Program-made: the position numbers and the translations under genes
Shown: piece by piece, positions 23,966-43,835 of the stretch
How the letters are laid out: each line of letters starts with the position of its first letter
Numbering within the stretch: position 1 is the first letter of the stretch
Notes under the pieces: model-generated
Seen by the model: the letters and a program-made list of their open reading frames with translations, nothing else
What the model was told of the DNA's origin: nothing
The model's database searches: none
NCBI RefSeq assembly: GCF_001625305.1
Contig: NW_017803954.1
Location: 1,773,014 to 1,837,013, forward strand
Length of the DNA: 64,000 bases
DNA from: Branchiostoma belcheri
Taxonomy: Eukaryota > Chordata > Leptocardii > Amphioxiformes > Branchiostomatidae
Direction of reading: 5' to 3'

Positions 23966-23973
23966 CTTTTATA
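23966..23973 (-). promoter_or_regulatory. TATA box of gene C
   Basis: Minus strand reads CATCTATAAAAGCAGAG, a consensus TATAAAAG about 90 bases upstream of the first-exon donor. Confidence 0.6.
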
Positions 23974-24699
23974 GATGCGGATAGGACCTGTCCCGATTAC
24001 TATATCCCCTAATACCATGTGGGGCTGTCTTAACGAATGCTCACTAAATGCTCCCCGCCGGGATACTACGTCATTCCTTAAGAACCCCAGATCAGTCACC
24101 ATCCGGGGACACTCGTAACTACCAGAACCCTCCACCCCTTCAAATCGCGGAGATTAGTGATGTTGCGCTGATTCCGATTTCTCAACTTTTCCGTTTTGAC
24201 GAGTTTGAGGGACTTTGATCAGCATTATTCACACATCACGACTGCCGCAGACCTCCAGTGGCGCAGTTAGGCCCCTGTAGACTCGCTCATAACCAGGCAC
24301 AGATAACATTTTAACGAGTTCGGCAAAGTTTTGAAGCTGACGTAAGGCAATTTCTGCCCAAGGGTTACTAGCGATTTTCACGAGCGGTGAGGTAATGAGA
24401 GAAATTGCACAACTAAACCAGCATGAAACATATCATCACTTAATGTTAGCTCTGTTATCTCTTGTCGTATAATCAATGTTGCTTAAGTAGTGGGGACTTG
24501 TCCCTTTCAAACTCTGTCAGCGCAGTAAGTATCTACCCCGTCTATGGATCCACATGTTGTCACAAAAACTTTCATCTATGTTTCTTATTTATTTCGTGAG
24601 ATTTGCCATATTTGTGGAAGGATTGACATAACATGTGACTATCACGTTTTCAAGATGTCAACCCAGAAACTAGGTGTTAGGTCTTAACTCTCACCAAGA

Positions 24700-24965
24700 A
24701 GAACCACTCTTTTCGATAAGTGTGGTGGGTTCTTCATCGTGCTTGTGAGATGTGGCTCTCCTCAGACACAGGTCCTCCACCTCGATGTGCCATTCGGGAG
24801 GACGTCCCCAACCACAGTTATGTGCTCGATTTTAGCGGTGTACAGTGATCGAATAGGCGTTAAGTTCCTTTCCCAAGGGTACAGCACCGGAGCCTGTCAG
24901 GGATTTGAACTCAGACCCTTCAGATTCTGAGTCAGCAACCCTGGTCCTAACCATAAGACCACCTT
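24700..24965 (-). mobile_element. tRNA-derived SINE, reverse orientation
   Basis: On the minus strand a tRNA-like head (GGTGGTCTTATGGTTAGG as A box; GAGTTCAAATCCC as B box) is followed by CCCTTGGGAAAGGAACTTAA. This same core follows the tRNA head of the SINE at 39273, where it reads CCCTTGGGAAAGGCACTTTA. The sequence is diverged and I see no clear target duplication. Confidence 0.65.
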
Positions 24966-26047
24966 GCCTTCACCATCAAGAGTACAAGTCAACATTGATT
25001 CCCTACAAAGTTAATTTTGATCCACTCCAAAATCTTCTAAATACCTACCATTAGATGGTGAGTGGTTTGGATATTGTTAGTGCTTTTTCATGTTCATATT
25101 TAGAGTTTTAGGTTTCTCAGACGTCCCGCGTCGTCTGCGACACACGGACGGTTGTAGCCGGTTATACAAGAATCCCGGGAGACTGACAAGATGATTTATG
25201 ACCATCCTGAACCTACAAATGTCCGCTGCCAATTTGTATGGAAATACATTTTTCCACGCTATGCATTAGTAAGATAAATTATAACCTCTATAGATGGACA
25301 TTTGAACCGCAATAATGAACCAGTTACATATGGATTGAAAACAAAATCGTTTACCATAAGTTAGATGTCTTAAACACAGCTGGTTGGAAATCCTAGCACT
25401 TATACCACATAAGATGTGATCAAAAGACTGTTCTGTTACTCATCATCCATTAGCCAAATGCCAAGGCTCCGACCCGCATTGTCCGAAAGGGCACGTGGTT
25501 ATTAAATCCCCTTCAATGCGTTTATGGGATTTGTTTCTTATCCCCTTGTATTTTCCAAGATCTCCCACGGAGAATCAGTATCTTGCTTTAGACCTACTTT
25601 CTGACCCTACGTCAACTTAAATCCAATTAAAATCTCCGGTGTGTCTCTATCATCTCAACAGTTGTGAGACGGGTTAGCCCGGGTGCCATCCTAGGATCCT
25701 CCGTAGTTACCACTGGTTCTCCTTTTTCGCTTACCGCTTGCTAGTTTTACAGGCTATGGGTACCGTTGGAGTCGTTCGGACTGTAACAGATTGGACAGAA
25801 GAGACAATCTTTTCCTCCTCTTCTGCTATGAATCCTTCTAAGTACATTTTGAAGATGACACATGAGACTGATGACGTTGGCGTTAGTCCAGCGTCCAAAA
25901 AAATCGCCATCAGTGCAGACTTAACGGTTTACAGACGGTACCCCCAGGACGTAAAACTTTGAGACCCAGATAATTTCCTACGACAGACCATTGTTACGGA
26001 CGTCATCTTCAGTCGTCAATGAAGGTTAGACACCCCGGTAATGAGAT

Positions 26048-26125
26048 ACGCAAGGAAATTGTTACTCAAGCAACTGGATAGATTTTGAAATCTATTCGGT
26101 TGCTTGAGTGACAATTTCCTTGTGT
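26048..26125. repeat. Near-perfect 35-bp inverted repeat (hairpin)
   Basis: Arm CAAGGAAATTGTTACTCAAG... at 26051 pairs with its complement ending at 26122 across a 2-base loop, with three mismatches (two could pair as G-U in RNA). Length and shape fit a MITE remnant or a long RNA hairpin. Confidence 0.8.
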
Positions 26126-27183
26126 CGTCTTCAGTCATTTGCCCCCATTGACGTTAGCTCGAAGATGGTTTAGTTTGATTTTACTCGTAGGACAGATCAG
26201 GAGTTCAGATGACGCAGGATCTGGAGTTTAAACCATTCTGAAGTGCTCGATATTTGATTCTGACGAATACTGATTTAAAATACGTATGCTACGTGCTCAC
26301 TATATGCTCAAGTCAAGGCCTTAACAGACTAATTTGCTGAACGGAAACGCTGATATAAACGAAAATGACAGATACAGCTTCTTGATTGGACCCGGCCAGC
26401 GTACACACTGTTTGTACTAGTTAAGTGTGACCAGACTGTATCCCTGCGTGTGCTCGTTACTAGCTTCTGCAAGTGGGTCCCTGAATTACCGTACCAAGTC
26501 AGGACTGAAGGAAAAGTGGTGCAGATATTCAACAGTGATGTTCGTTCCATTTACGCCACAAAGGATGGAATTTTGACAATACAGTTTTCTCTAACACACT
26601 CAACCTGCGTTGTTGAAGATCGACACCATGCATCATTCCTACTTAATGTGGATAACGACGTGAAGTGTTATCATGACTGACACCTATAGCTATACTCACT
26701 ACCGTCGTTGGAATTACCCACAATGTACCACTTGCTACAATTCTGCCTGTGAGCGGGTGACAGGGCACAACAATCTGCTGTTCGTGTCCCTGTCGCACGA
26801 TAGCGTACCTAAACAGAAAGGACAAACCATTCCCTGTTTCTTGAGCCTTTTATTAGACCATAGGAGAGTTGAGGCAGTTCTCCGTGCACCTTTATTTTCC
26901 TGCCTTCCACATCTTGCACTGGTCGCAAAAGCAAAGGGTATGTCAAAAAATCGTTTTCATTACTTGATCGTCTGAACATCTGCTTTGAGCAACACCTACA
27001 TTAAACCACAGTTTTATACGTGACTGATTTATGACCGTTATCACTCAGTGTCACTAGAGCTTATTGAACGAAAACCAAACATCCCAGTCAACCATATTGT
27101 AGGTAGTTCCTAGTTATATATGACAAAACATATGACAAAACCATTGTCGTACTGTCTGGAAATATACAATATGTTCCTTATTT

Positions 27184-34009
<6,826 letters not shown>

Positions 34010-34015
34010 CTTGGT

Positions 34016-35160
34016 TCTAGATGTAACACATATACCCCAAAATGCAACATATTTGAAAGTCATATCATGGAACGCGGTGACTTCTTTACAATTAGAAGAG
34101 CTATCTACCACCGAAATATAATGCCGATAGGATTTCCAGAACATGAGACATGAAGACCGGACGTTCTATTGCAGTTTCAAAGAAAACCGCTAGGAGGCCC
34201 ACATCGATCCCAATTTGTCGTTCGTTTTGCCAACATGTACCCACATACCAAATGTCATAAAGATCTATCCACAGCTATAAGCTTGTTTATGTTAAAACAA
34301 ACAAACAAACAAATGCACTCCGCTACCCACCAACAAACGACACCGAAATGATAACCTTTTCAGCGAAGGTGCGACGTGACGTAGTTTCGTATACAATCAA
34401 TTCAATATGATGCTTACTACATCATATGGCACCCCATGTTACCAAGTTCTTTCTTTAAGTAAAATATATGGTGAGAACACTTCCTTCATATTAACTGTCC
34501 AGTCTATATGAGAGATCTCTAGATCGAATCCAGCATCCAAGGGTACGTACATGTATGCACTGTTTAGATATACAGGAGTGCGTTCATTAAACTGATAGAT
34601 CTTTAGACGCATTATTCAGGGTGGACCTGGCGAAATCATGTTGATACTAGTTAACGTTACACCGTGACTACATTTGACTCTGAAACACAACAACTCACCG
34701 ACGCGGTGGTACCTGACCTTTCACCTGGCGAATTATATCAGTTTAACGGTTAAGAGTCGTTATTCTGAGGCTCGTAACGTGGTCACGGCGGTTTCTGTGT
34801 GACCCTGTCAATCCGGCTGTATCAGTGATTAAGAGAAACGTTTACCCAAAGTGAAACTTGACGTGAAACTGTCTATTCTACGAAGCTGGTTTCGAAAACA
34901 GTCGGGTGTAACATAATGCCAACGTTAACGCGGTTTCGGACATAATATACTTTGCTTTCAGTAACATTATACGACGAGTTTAAGATACGATAAATAGTCA
35001 TTAAGATTGTCTGTCTGAAGTACCTGTAAGTAAGGTTGACACCCTCCCACTGTCCTCTGAAGATCACCACAAGAAGCACACCGAAGGGCTTGCCGAGTGA
35101 ACCCGGAAGTAAGGCGACCCAACAGGGCGGCCAGGTGAAAGGGGAAGTCCCGTGACGTCA
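34016..35160 (-). promoter_or_regulatory. 5' leader intron and promoter of the Deltex-like gene
   Basis: The first coding exon starts at 34016 after acceptor TACATCTAG. A probable leader exon ends at donor TTACAG|GTAC (35024). Upstream there is no TATA, but there is an ETS-type CCGGAAGT (35103-35110) and a consensus CRE TGACGTCA (35153-35160). The exact transcription start is not visible. Confidence 0.45.
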
Positions 35161-36691
35161 CGTGTGTTTACGATTACGGGCTGGTGACGGGCGATGATGT
35201 AATGTCTCTTTTACAACATGTAGCAAAAAATTGCTTTTTTCTGTCTGAGCAACATGGTGAGAGAGAAGACGTCACGTCGGTCACGATCAGCATCGGTGGA
35301 TAGGAGTCATGAATGTAGAAAGAACGTATGAAGGAGAATGGTGCTGGGTGTACTGGCATGGCTTGTCTTAGACCATGTACGAAAACTAATATTTATTAAG
35401 TTCACCATCATCACATGTACGTCTATCATATTTTATTTTAAGTTTGTACCATTAATTTTATCTAATTCTTATGTCTTGCATTTAATTGTTTAGTGGTGGC
35501 GCTAATATAATATTTTAATTTGAGGTTGCTCCACAACTATGTCTGTATATGTCTTTCATCCGAATATAAAGAAAACTTTGCTCGGGGGAGGGACGTTTTT
35601 CAGAAGGGGTATTTACAGTGTTATGGTTGATAGTTTTCTACCGTCAAACGTAAAGATAGAAGAGAAAATAAGGACCAGGACTCGCGATGTAGATGAATAA
35701 AGCCGCTCTTTATTATTCAGTCCAGCTGAGGTTCGGTCAGGTTGTTATCCGGGAAACTGGTAACGTGTGCATGGACAGCGATACATCATGTCAGTCCGGC
35801 TGAACTGGATACTGGCAATCTTTTACTCTGGGTGACATTACAATACAACATACAGCCATGGTGAACAGTTGTTCGTACAATAGATAAAGCTCTCTTAAAC
35901 ATTCTACGTAGCCAAGCCACATTATACATGTTCATGTCCGGCGATGGGCTAGTCCATTTCAAATTTGGGGAGGAATGAATTCTAGGGAAAGAACTTCGTT
36001 TTTGAAACGTGAAGTGAGTAGTGAAATGGTGCGGGGAATGAAGGAGGCAAGAGAAATGGTAGCCCACCATACCTGACTTCTTGAAATGGAATAGCCTGTA
36101 CCATTACTTTATTGTAGTCAAGTAGTAAAGAAGAATATATAACTAAAGATATTTTCTACCAAACAGTGATAACGGCCACCTTCTCCATATCGTCCCCTTC
36201 AAAGTGTCCGTCAGATTTTCAAACGTACGTTGTACAATCAAACACGTAACATCGGATCACATTGTGATATTTCCATCACGTTGTCAACTTGAAACTCCAT
36301 GGGCATCTCTCTATTCTATCGTTTGAAGTATGTGTGTGTTTTTCTTTTCATTAAGGGGAACAGACAAGAATCAATACCCATTCGGATGCCATCCGCCAAT
36401 TGAAGACTATGTGGCCGAATCAACAAATTGAGGAAAATTTGTGGCCACACATGAAACGATTTTCGCTAATTAGCAAAAAAAAACATTCCTTTTTTTCATT
36501 CCCTTTTTTTCATTACCCACAAAATGACAGAAGGGAGCTTAGAAGCATTCCGGCAGAGTGGCGGATTGGTACTTGAGTGAAATAAGAAGATACAAAATTG
36601 AAGCCACGGTGCGTCCCACGATGACAAGGAAGTTGGCCTCAGCAGCAGGGAGAAACAGGTGGGATCAGCTGGTGCATCGCCAGGTGGCGCT
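35161..36691. other. Intergenic region between the Deltex-like and WAP genes
   Basis: No supported exon. The open frames (35174-35359, 35786-36070) show no domain or splice support. The left part is AT-rich (35380-35560). Confidence 0.5.
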
Positions 36692-39600
36692 TTAGCTGCT
36701 GCGAACTGCTAGAACACACCTGGGCAGAGGGAAAGCATGACGCAACGTTATTATGTTTCGCCGTGGAAGACTGACGTCCAAAGACATTCCTTCCGCCCAC
36801 ATACAGTTACTAGTATTGCTTATTGGCATATTCTAGTTCATCCATGTCCTATTGGCGACTCATGATAAGATGATAATGATGGGAAAGACTATGGAGCAGC
36901 AAATATTGAGCTCGGTGATGCTGTTTTCTTTTCCTGTCGCTGTTAGACCGATCCCGACTGTCCATCACAATTATCGATTCAACCAATGATAACATGGCAA
37001 TTAGCGATTCGACCAATGATAGCATGGCAATTAGCGATCCGACCAATAAGGGAGTGATAACAAGTCCGTCTACAGGATCGGTCTATTCGTCCCGCCAACT
37101 TTCTCGTACGTCCAAATTCTTTCAGCCATCCCGCTATGGTAGATACATATTCTTAGTCCCTTTTTAAAATAATCTGTCCAAGTCACTGGCACTAGTAAAC
37201 AACCATGCACATAACCCATCCCTGAACACATAACTTACCTTTTCCCACAGACGCGTTCGCAGCACTTGTATCTCCCTGCGTCGTCAGGGTGCTGCTCGTC
37301 GCAGTCGGAGTCGCTGTTGCAGCTGTTGACGCAGCCGAAGGGCGACCAGACGTGCCAGGAGGACAGGGCGGGCAGGGCGGGGCACGACCCGTCATTCTCC
37401 GAGCCTTCATCCTCATCATCACGCTTCAGCACTGCGGACAGACGGCAGGTCATTACATTAACCACCCCTCGTCTGGTGTGGGAAATTGAACTACCGCCAT
37501 GGCCATGGCAGGCACATCACTAACACTCCACGTACTCCACGATGCAAACATTTTACAGGTCGCTCGGTGAGTTTCATAGAAAAAGACATCTTTTTACGTT
37601 TTGTATGTCTTGGTGTACTTGAGATTATTCAAACATTGTCAAATCTAATTTTTGTCGCTCAAGGGCCGTTCGACGATCACCGTCTATGCACAATCGTCAA
37701 ACGTGAATGATCGCAGTACTTGCCCAAGAACTTGACCGGCAATCAATCTTGAGATGTAAGCTTAAGTAATTTCCATCAATCAACGTAAGGGCTATACATT
37801 TTTTTATCATTAAAAGAGTAGGATATGAAACAATGGATTGAATTTGAAAAATTATGAAGATGTAATAAGCCCATGCTCAGCTTGAGCCTTCCTGCACGGT
37901 CTACTCCTGTTGTCAATTCAACGCATCACACCAGACTCCCCACTAAGCACGTGTATCCAGGCGTTCCTCAGAGACATCATTACTCCTAGTCCGGCTGGTG
38001 GGAGTCCGGCTGCCGCAGAGCCGTGGGGATTGTAGCGTAGTCAATAAGAAAGCTAACGGATCGTGGGTAATGTGAATCAATCTATATCCACGCTACAGCT
38101 TTTGAAATGTGTTCGTGACGTCAAAAGGCCCAATCAGCAAGACCATTAGTCGTTCTGCCATTCTACTGAATTCTATGCCTATTTTTCTATAGACTAAATA
38201 CTGCTGAATATTCTCTCCTACTTCATCCCACAAACGGTTTGTAGCCGTCCAAGAATTCCTTTGTAAAATACATGTAAGCCATTGCAGAAACGATTGTCAC
38301 TCTAATGACGTGATTGTGAAAGAAAATCTTACATCACGCCGAATACTGGCGGCGCGAGCTCTGGTCAGTGGTAAAAGGGAGTAATTGTGGTCCAGATCTT
38401 ACTCTTAATGGGGTGTTTCATCAGCCAACAAGTCTCAATAAGAGAGCGTCACTAGAACCAATTCTCAGTACCTGGTGGTGATGTGAATTATAATCTAAGA
38501 CGCCATCGCTCGGGCGTGGTAGCTGACTGGGTGACTTCTGAGAATACACAGTGAGAACATAAAATAAACCACAGTGAATCCGCCTGATGAGGATTTGTGA
38601 CAAGGCCTAGGCCTAGGAAGGAAAAGTGCACCTGAGAGGATTCAATGGCTTTTCCTGAATCGCAATTCAAAAGTCTCAAAGCTGGAACACGTACGTCACC
38701 CTCTGGACTTGTAAAAAAAATGCAGACCCTCATCTACAGGAACGATAACTTGACTTTGGCATAGCTGCGTCTGTTTCTCAAATCCTCCCACGCATGACTT
38801 TACATCATTTTTCATGTAAATCTACGGGGGAAGAGGGATTGCGTACAGCACATGCCCTGTTTCAGCAAGCAACGTCTGGAGCAGAATTGAAAACTACTGA
38901 ATTGTACCGTCAATGATGGTGAATCGTACCATTTTGCGTCATTGTTTTCTAATTCTGTTTAGAACTCACCGTGGAAGGACGCTCCTGTCTCCCGGCAGAC
39001 TGGTCCGCACACTGAGGAGCAGCCACAGGTAAGTCCCTCCGGGCAGTCTACAGACGTGGAGCACGGCAGGAACTTCTTCAGACACAGGACGGGAGGTGTG
39101 CGCCCCGGAGACAGGCCCGTACACGGCCCTGCGTGGCCTGGGCGGAACATATAGTCAGGACATGTCACAGACAGTATGGCCGAGCGCCTTTTAACCACCT
39201 GTAGTGGTTAGGTAGGTGGGTTATTGTTATCTAGATCTGTAAGTATGTTTGCTTGAATGTTCGTAGGAGTTGTGGGGTCGTGTGGCGTAGTGGCAGAGTG
39301 CGCGACTCGGAACTTAGAGTTCCGGGTTCGAGTCCTGACATGCCACCGATCTTGTGCCCTTGGGAAAGGCACTTTACACGACTTTCCTCACTCAGCTCAG
39401 GTGTAAATGAGTATTGTCCTGTCATGTATTTGTCCCCAGTGTTGGTGGCGGCATTAATATAGGTTGAAAAAACTTGAGTGTGTCGTCACCACGTCTGGTG
39501 ATTACATGTTGGAATAAAAAAATGTTCGTAGGAGTTGAATGTAACCCTGGGTTGTCCTTATAAAGTCAAGTTGGTCTCCCTGTGGCCGAAGGATGGGAGG

Positions 39601-40277
39601 AAGTGGCCATGTCCACACAGTTACTGATGGTATACCCAGGCAGGGCTCTCCCAACAAGCTCTCAGTTGCAAGGGTTCTGTTCTATGCCCACAATCTCTTT
39701 CGTTGTGTAATGAAGTCATAAAACAAACAAAGTCTAAATATTTCTCGGAGGATTGAAATCTTCGATGTCTCGTTTTGGTATTGTGCTGAATCGGGCTCAA
39801 AAGCGTTACGAAGCAATTATCCAGCAATCAAATAGCATACAGTTGTTGGACTTAAAATGTCCAAAATTTTCAAACCAGACGCCAAAGTTTCTAGCTTTAC
39901 ACAAACGCCAGGAGCTACTTAACTGGATTTTGTACCAAGCCCAAGGGTTCATGCCATTGGTGAATTAGTAAAAAAAAAGGGTTTTTTGAAAGAGCGAAAA
40001 AAAACCTTGACAATGACAGATGAAGCGACCACTTTGTTAAAAAAACGTTTCTTTGAAAACTGCGTGCTTAAATCACTGAGCATTTGCAGAATACTAGACA
40101 GAGAGCGCTCCGAATAGTAGAAGGAAAGTGGTCAAAATGGCAGAAGAAAAGCGCTTGAGTAGAAGAAGCAGAATGCTAGGAATAGTAGACTGAAAGAAAG
40201 ACGTTACCTGCCACAACGGCAAACATCGCACAACCAGCGGCGGTGGTCAGCACCAACATCTGAACAACGCTCTGCAT
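36692..40277 (-). CDS. Secreted two-domain WAP-type (four-disulfide core) protein
   Basis: Four exons, phase-consistent: 40208-40277 (ATG at 40277), 38970-39137, 37239-37431, 36692-36719 (stop TAA), giving 152 residues. The N-terminal ~24 residues (MQSVVQMLVLTTAAGCAMFA) look like a signal peptide. An in-frame upstream ATG exists but would bury it. Domain 1 (exon 2) has eight cysteines in a WAP-like spacing (LPCSTSVDCPEGLTCGC, CGPVC). After an acidic KRDDEDEGSE linker, domain 2 (exons 3-4) is a better match: C...CVNSCNSDSDC...KCCERVCGKRC. The last cysteine comes from the tiny fourth exon, which supports the splice model. WAP domains commonly inhibit serine proteases or are antimicrobial; which applies here is unknown. 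Confidence 0.85.
36966..37050. repeat. Three-copy 30-bp tandem repeat
   Basis: Unit CAATTAGCGATTCGACCAAT followed by GATAGCATGG, three times with few changes. Lies in the last intron of the WAP gene. Confidence 0.85.
39273..39520 (+). mobile_element. Full-length tRNA-derived SINE with 17-bp target duplication
   Basis: The tRNA-like head has an A box (TGGCGTAGTGG) and a B box (GGTTCGAGTCC), then a core CCCTTGGGAAAGGCACTTTA and a short A-rich tail (GGAATAAAAA). It is flanked by identical 17-bp direct repeats AATGTTCGTAGGAGTTG at 39256-39272 and 39521-39537. It lies in the first intron of the WAP gene in opposite orientation. Perfect target duplications and intact boxes indicate a recent insertion. 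Confidence 0.92.
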
Positions 40278-42369
40278 CCTCAGGTCCTGGAGCGGGAGGA
40301 GACGTTCGAGCCAGAGATGGGGAGTCTGCGGGAGAAGTGAGGGCGACGGGACAGAAGCAGCGGGTTTCATAGCCGGAGCTGACGTAGGCGCACAGGTCCC
40401 GAGGGACATCCTACGGCAACTCGCAACCAATCATCGTTCGTCTGGAATAATTATCATAATGACGCACGGAGTCGTGTTTGATGTTTACATGGTACGTGGA
40501 CCGATGTACTGTGGTTTTGAGAAAGGCATTTTTCCTGCCAAGTTGTTGACTCGTTCGACCGCGGCCGAGCCAGTATTGCATTGTATTTTTCATGACGCAC
40601 GGCTTTTGCTTATGTTTGACCCCATGGTGAACTAGGGTAAGGGGCAGTCGGATCCGAGCACGTTTTAAAAAATAATTTGCCACAAAGTTGAAACTTTGCT
40701 TTTATGGAATTGTCAGACTTAACCATTATGTTATTCTGACGCACAGCTGGGTGAACCTACACGTGGGGAGGTAACTATTATGTCATTCGGCTACCAAAAA
40801 GCTAAAACGTTAGACGTCACCTCGTCTGGAGTTTGATATTCAGAGCAACAGCGCTGTACGCTGTCTGACACACGTCTGCCGTAGCTAACACAGTCTAACA
40901 TTCACGAAGCTTCCATGTTATCTGGAACGAATTCAAAGTTGTTGATTTTTTGTTATTTGGGAATAATGGTCTCACATTTTCATCTGCTTGGACGCCGTTT
41001 GGCAAAAAGTCAGCAAGAATTCACTGCATTGACCAGACGCTAGGATGTGGCGAACAAATTTCACCAGTTTCTTCTCAAAACTACAACCTTTGGCGATATC
41101 GCTATGGATAACATCACCCTAGGCGCCTATAACAATGTGCTAGTATGTGATAAAACGATGGGAGGGGAGGCCAGGAGAAGTCTGTATCAGACTCGTTACT
41201 GGTATCACGCCATTAAATATTGAAAACATTCATATCACTCAGACTTTAGCCGAAAATGCCACGATAGTGCAGTCTACCTCACATTGATCCCCAAAGTTTC
41301 GCTCCAACTTGAGGCGAAAATCAGCGGTGCTTCTAGAAGTGTTTAAGGGCTCTACTGCCTTCCCGAGACGCATGATATGTAACTCCAATAACCTCAAGCA
41401 GAGAGTCCATTGACGTAGTTCACTGCAGGGATGCGGTAACAACGTGCAGAAGACGCTTTTGCACGACCCATTGCATGATTTGGTCAGTCTCATTGACGAA
41501 ATTTCTATAGACCCACATCCCTGAGACTTTCTACCTGTTCCGGCTGTAGGCAACAGGTTGCACTCTGCTACAACTAGTTCAAGGTCTTGGCCAAGAGTTT
41601 ATTTGCTTCGTCTGTTTTACCTGTAAACCGCCTGTGTACGTGATTTATTTTTTTCAACCTTTATTTAACCTTGAAGACGTACATGCCAGATCTATACAGT
41701 AAGTACAAGCTGTGTACTCGTAGTAGACGACCACTACTAGAGAAGTAGGACTTGTCCTATTTGGCAAGTAGGTACCTAACTTGGTCATGGTTTCTGACGA
41801 GTTTGAATGTTTTGTTTGCATTATTTTGTCAATGCCTATTGCAATTTGTAGAAGCTGACAGCTACGTATTGTGTTTCAGTACAGAACACGAGGCTCTGTT
41901 TTCGCGTTCAAGTCAATCGTTTTACAGTAATTTCTCTTAATACATGCCAAACTCTGATAACCTTCACCTACGCAGCGCTAGTTACGTGCTGTGGATTCTT
42001 GGAAAGTCCCCGCCTGTCTGTGCCAGGATCAATAATCTCCCAGCGTACTCAGCATTTTATTTTGAAAGGTAGTTAAGATTACGGCCTTAAGCCTGGAGTT
42101 GGCGATGTCTGCATGATTGATGGATAGGGCTAACAGAACATGTAAAAGTTATTCTGCTCCAGACAGGCTGAATCCTGTACACTTACCTGGGCACAGTGCT
42201 GGTAACACGAGTTATATGACGAAACGGTGAACTTACTTTTACTTATGAGTACGGAAGTATTGTTTTGGGTGGGTTTGTCTGTGGGTTTGTGTGTATGTTT
42301 TTTTTACAGAGTAGGTTGACAGCACGTGGATTGGGGAGATTGACAGGCAGAATGACAGGAGATCGAAGA

Positions 42370-42544
42370 ATCTTTACTTTGCTTTACTTTGCTTTGCTTT
42401 GCTTTACTTTGCTTTGCTCTGCTTTACTTTACTTAACTTTACTTTACTTTACTTTACTTTACTTTACTTTACTTTACTTTACTTTACTTTACTTTACTTT
42501 ACTTTACTTTACTTTACTTTACTTTACTTTACTTTACTTTACTT
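42370..42544. repeat. (CTTTA)n microsatellite, copy 1
   Basis: Over 30 pentamer copies of ACTTT, with GCTTT variants on the left. Its counterpart in copy 2 (47509-47658) has a different length. Confidence 0.95.
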
Positions 42545-43694
42545 AATTCAACTGATGTGTAAAGGTTGACTCACCATCGTTTCGTTTACGATTTGACCGA
42601 TGCATTATACCTTATCTCATCAACAAAGTACTTCCTGTAGGAAGCAGAGACTGATTGGCACAACTCATACCTCCCACAACTGCTCACGGACATTAAAAAC
42701 ATTTTAACGGCTTTCTGAAAGATTGCAAACTAGTCCCATGTCCCGGAAATTAACTAACGTTCAACTGGGGTCGTACGCTTAACGGCTCGTTAGAATTTGT
42801 ACTGCCTGGAACTGCAGGTGGCCACTTAGTACTGACTCTCCGCCCACAAGTTGAGCTGCTGATGAAATGGTATTGTTGTCCGGCCTTCCGCATCACACAG
42901 CTGCGGTCAACAGTCAAGGTTCTGTCGGGGGAAAATGGGACATGTTGTATCCAGAACCGTGTTTTATCCAAACCATGCACAGGAACGCGTTAGAATCCAC
43001 ACGTGTCCTGAACCCTGCCTGGCTGGGGCAAATATATGTTCCTGGATGCGCGCAAACCGTATCTAAAACGTGCCTAATCCTAACCCTAACACATTCAGGA
43101 ATAGATATGCTGGGTTCCGGATACAATAGGGTGCAATTCGTCCCGATAACCAAGTCATCTTTAATATCTCCGATTATTTATGCGTCTATGCTTTACATCA
43201 GAGCCAATTCACTCCCACGCAGATTCCGCCACTGCTGCTCTCCTGAATGAAGTCAAGAGTATTCAGCTCGGAGCGTACGTTGCCCTCGGCTTCCGTCGCA
43301 GGTTTTCGAACGCCAGGACGTTAAAATGGAAGTCGGAAACGTTGAGCCAATGAAACTTGTCGGACAAAGTTTCAAGGAATAACTTCTGGATTTTCAACTA
43401 CCGGTGAATGTACTGGATATACTGGATGTGCGAAGTGCTAGGCAGTACACACCTTCGAACTAAATACTCTTGACTTCAAGAAGGAGAAATTGAAAGTACA
43501 GGGCAACTTCATCAGACAATTGTGAGGACGTTTGGCATCAATGTTTGTCTTTGTGTTTTACTGTGTACCAGCATGCACAACTTCAACATGTGACCTTTCA
43601 GGTGTCTGTTGTGAGTTCAATCATAGCTCTCACACGCGCACCTACAACCTTCGTTGTTGTCCACGGTGCTGCCACACATAATCGTCATAGGCTA

Positions 43695-43835
43695 GCTAGG
43701 ACGTCGTACGATTTGATGTCAAGCAGTCACAGGCTGTCACAGAAATGACCAGCGACAGTTCTGTCCGGAATATGACTTTCATGCTGTCAGTTTGTGATCG
43801 CACAATTCGTACGACGTCTGTGACCTGGCCCTAAA
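43695..43835. repeat. Dispersed CGTACGA-ended element, copy in block 1
   Basis: Starts near CGTCGTACGATTTGATGTCA and ends near GCACAATTCGTACGACGTCT. Same family as 22905-23092. Its allelic counterpart is at 48778-48918. Confidence 0.65.

Larger units (their letters stand above)
23975..27183. other. Intergenic region, repeats only
   Basis: No supported exon. Contains a copy of the dispersed repeat first seen at 21220 (24600-24675), a tRNA-derived SINE (24700-24965) and a 72-bp hairpin (26048-26125). Open frames such as 26673-26975 lack other support. Confidence 0.5.

Noticed and set aside
39280-39350. A functional tRNA gene
   Set aside because: A and B boxes are present but the cloverleaf is imperfect, and the sequence continues into a SINE body with target duplications.
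42265-42546. 93-codon frame rich in FTLLY repeats
   Set aside because: Translation of the CTTTA microsatellite.
43060-43100. Short telomere-like CCTAA/CCCTAA runs (also near 48155)
   Set aside because: Only two or three imperfect units, which is too few to mean an interstitial telomeric array.
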